This document shows, piece by piece, positions 5,092-6,716 of a DNA stretch of 6,716 nucleotides. Numbering within the stretch: the stretch's first letter is position 1; each line of letters opens with the position of its first letter. The stretch is from contig JAKJDA010000166.1 in the NCBI GenBank assembly GCA_022706165.1, forward strand, positions 1 through 6,716. The letters are read 5' to 3'. The notes under the pieces were generated by a model. The model had not been told where the DNA came from and did no database searches. It worked only from the letters and a program-made list of their open reading frames with translations. The translations under genes were made by a program, and so were the position numbers. This DNA is from Candidatus Hydrogenedentota bacterium. Lineage in GTDB: Bacteria; Hydrogenedentota; Hydrogenedentia; Hydrogenedentales; SLHB01.

Positions 5092-6716
5092 CTATTCCGG
5101 CGGAAAGAACATCGCCTCAACATACGCGCTATGAAAATCGGGGTCCAAGGACAACTCGACATGCTCGGTTTGACGGGCGATCCTCTCCGCACGGACGCGC
5201 GCCGAACGCGACATCGCGGCCATGCGCGCCCCCGTCAACGCGCTGTTCCCGATGAACGAAACCTTCTCGCGCGGCACATCCGGCGGAAGCAGGCCGATCC
5301 GCTGCGCATTGTCGAGCCGGATATAATTTCCAAACGCGCCCGCCACCAACAGTTCGCCGATCGCCGATGGCGCAAGGGCCTCGCGCTTGAGCAACGTCAA
5401 CATCGCCGAACGAATGGCCGCCGTCGCCAACTGCAATTCGCGAATATCGCCTTGCGTCAAGGTGATTGCCGCGCCAGTGGCAGTCTCCTCCGCACGCGCA
5501 ATGACGAACTGCGTCCCATCCTCGCCGGGAATAAGGCGATCGCGCAACGCCTGCGGAACCGCGCTGGGCGCGTCTTCAGCGGTTAGCAACAATCCCTCCG
5601 GCATGAGAAGTCCCGATCGCAACAATTCCGCCGCAACGTCAATCAACGCGGAACCGCAAATCCCCGCAGGGCGTCCGCCCCCAATCACTTCATAGGACAC
5701 ATCGCTGCCCAACCGTATCTTTTCAATCGCTCCAGCCGCCGCACGCATGCCGTGCGTAATGCGCGCCCCCTCAAACGCCGGACCCGCGGCGCAAGACGCC
5801 GCCCACAAACGGTCCTGCCGCTTCACGGCGATCTCGCCGTTCGTGCCGATGTCAACAAGCATCACAGGGCCTTCAGCGTCGTCAAAATGCGCGGCCAGCG
5901 CCCCCGCAACCGTATCGCCCCCAACAAAACCGCCGATGATCGGAAACAGATAGGCGTGTGCACGTGGGTGAATGTGCAGTCCGAGTTCCATGGCGGAAAC
6001 GTAGAGGGATTCGGATGTGGCAGGAACGAATGGCACTTCGCCAAGCGCGCGCGGGTCAACGCCAGCGAGCAAATGCTGCATGGTTGTGTTGCCTGCAAAA
6101 ACCGCTTCGTAGATGTGCTCGCGGTCCACGCCCGCCTCGAGAGCAAGTTCGGCGATCATGTCGTTGATCGCGCCGATCACAGCCTGTTGCAGGTGCGGCA
6201 GCCCCTCGCGATTCTCGCGCGAGTACTGAATTCGCGCCAAAACGTCGTCGCCATGTCGCGTTTGCGGATTTAGACGGCTCGCACGCGCCAGCACGGCGCC
6301 GTTCACGCAATCCACGAGTACGCCGACCAATGTCGTTGTCCCAATGTCGAACGCCGCCGCGACGCACGTGGCCGTCGCGTCGCCCTCTTCAAAATCGAGC
6401 AACAGCCCGTCTGCACAGACAGCCGTGCCCGCGAATCCCCACGTCCGCAATCGCGACGGCAACTCGCGCAATAAACTTAGTCCCGTTTTGCATGCGCCTG
6501 CTACGTGCATCAGACGTTGCAGATCGGACACGTCGTCGCCGAGGATCGGACTGCCTAGCTCAACGTGTTTCTTGCAGATGACAGGATCGGCGACGGCGCC
6601 GCTCTCCTCGATGCCCTCCGTGAGAATTTTGTAGGACTGCGCCAACAGCGAAGCCGTGGGCACCTCGACAATAGACGGGGTAATTATGCGCGCGCAACAA
6701 GCAAGCCGAACTCCCT
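5092..6716 (-). CDS. RACo-type corrinoid protein reductive activator (DUF4445, ASKHA ATPase), 5' partial
   Basis: Proteins of this family use ATP to drive the uphill electron transfer that returns an inactive Co(II) corrinoid cofactor to Co(I) in methyl-transferring corrinoid proteins; they act in the cytoplasm. The frame is open to the window edge. Before the GTG at 6663 it reads GVRLACCARIITPSIVE, which looks like the end of an N-terminal plant-type [2Fe-2S] domain with the last cysteine ligand, so that domain lies mostly outside. Counting from the GTG codon, the ASKHA core shows FDIGTTTLVGVLVD (105-118), FAGNTTMQHLLAG (189-201), GGFVGGDTVAGALAA (244-258), LVDIGTNGEI (269-278), AASCAAGPAFEGA (288-300), GICGSALIDVAAELL (334-348), TQGDIRELQLATAAIRSAM (403-421), VAGAFGNYIRLDNA (440-453) and IGNSALTGA (471-479). 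About 540 residues are visible; the family is usually about 600-650. The corrinoid protein partner is not in the window. Confidence 0.9.
   Translation of the reverse strand, partial: GVRLACCARIITPSIVEVPTASLLAQSYKILTEGIEESGAVADPVICKKHVELGSPILGDDVSDLQRLMHVAGACKTGLSLLRELPSRLRTWGFAGTAVCADGLLLDFEEGDATATCVAAAFDIGTTTLVGVLVDCVNGAVLARASRLNPQTRHGDDVLARIQYSRENREGLPHLQQAVIGAINDMIAELALEAGVDREHIYEAVFAGNTTMQHLLAGVDPRALGEVPFVPATSESLYVSAMELGLHIHPRAHAYLFPIIGGFVGGDTVAGALAAHFDDAEGPVMLVDIGTNGEIAVKRQDRLWAASCAAGPAFEGARITHGMRAAAGAIEKIRLGSDVSYEVIGGGRPAGICGSALIDVAAELLRSGLLMPEGLLLTAEDAPSAVPQALRDRLIPGEDGTQFVIARAEETATGAAITLTQGDIRELQLATAAIRSAMLTLLKREALAPSAIGELLVAGAFGNYIRLDNAQRIGLLPPDVPREKVSFIGNSALTGARMAAMSRSARVRAERIARQTEHVELSLDPDFHSAYVEAMFFPPE

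Noticed and set aside
5073..5192. N-terminal extension of the Nudix gene (40 residues)
   Set aside because: It lies within the upstream gene's 3' end in another frame, and family similarity and a strong ribosome binding site both begin at 5072.
5752..6273. 173-codon open frame antisense to the RACo-type gene
   Set aside because: It is opposite the conserved ASKHA motifs and has an Arg/Ala-rich random-like sequence.
6661..6663. GTG as the start of the RACo-type gene
   Set aside because: The frame stays open to the window end and the residues before it match the end of a ferredoxin domain, so the gene is partial.

Overview
The window is a GC-rich bacterial segment, around 60% GC by eye, with five protein genes in two convergent groups. 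No rRNA, tRNA, CRISPR array, insertion sequence or phage gene was seen. The organism is probably a diderm bacterium with meso-diaminopimelate peptidoglycan, because it carries Mpl, the muropeptide recycling ligase. It also has a RACo-type activator, which implies corrinoid-dependent methyl transfer and hence an anaerobic or C1/methylamine-type metabolism. Mpl, a DUF1569 protein, a glycosidase-like protein and RACo together are reminiscent of environmental bacteria of the Planctomycetes/Hydrogenedentota type. That placement is an inference only, since no marker gene is present.

Left part (+ strand, 1-4414): the 3' portion of mpl, cut by the window start and missing only a few N-terminal codons, overlaps by ATGA a small DUF1569/DinB-like gene. 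After a 125-bp gap with a plausible promoter and a good ribosome binding site comes an 810-codon gene. Its product appears to be a glycoside hydrolase family 98-like barrel, followed by an interrupted fibronectin-III-like domain and a C-terminal NTF2/SnoaL-like domain. It has no recognisable signal peptide. It is the least ordinary item in the window.

Right part (- strand, 6716-4527): a RACo-type ASKHA ATPase (DUF4445 family), cut by the window end so that most of its [2Fe-2S] domain lies outside, is followed after 19 bp by a Nudix hydrolase of the ADP-ribose pyrophosphatase type. The two are very likely co-transcribed.

The two groups converge on a 112-bp spacer at 4415-4526. It has only weak short inverted repeats and no convincing T-tracted terminator. 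The two groups do not obviously share a pathway: the left begins with cell-wall recycling and ends with a probable glycan-active enzyme, and the right concerns corrinoid reactivation plus nucleotide-sugar or ADP-ribose housekeeping.
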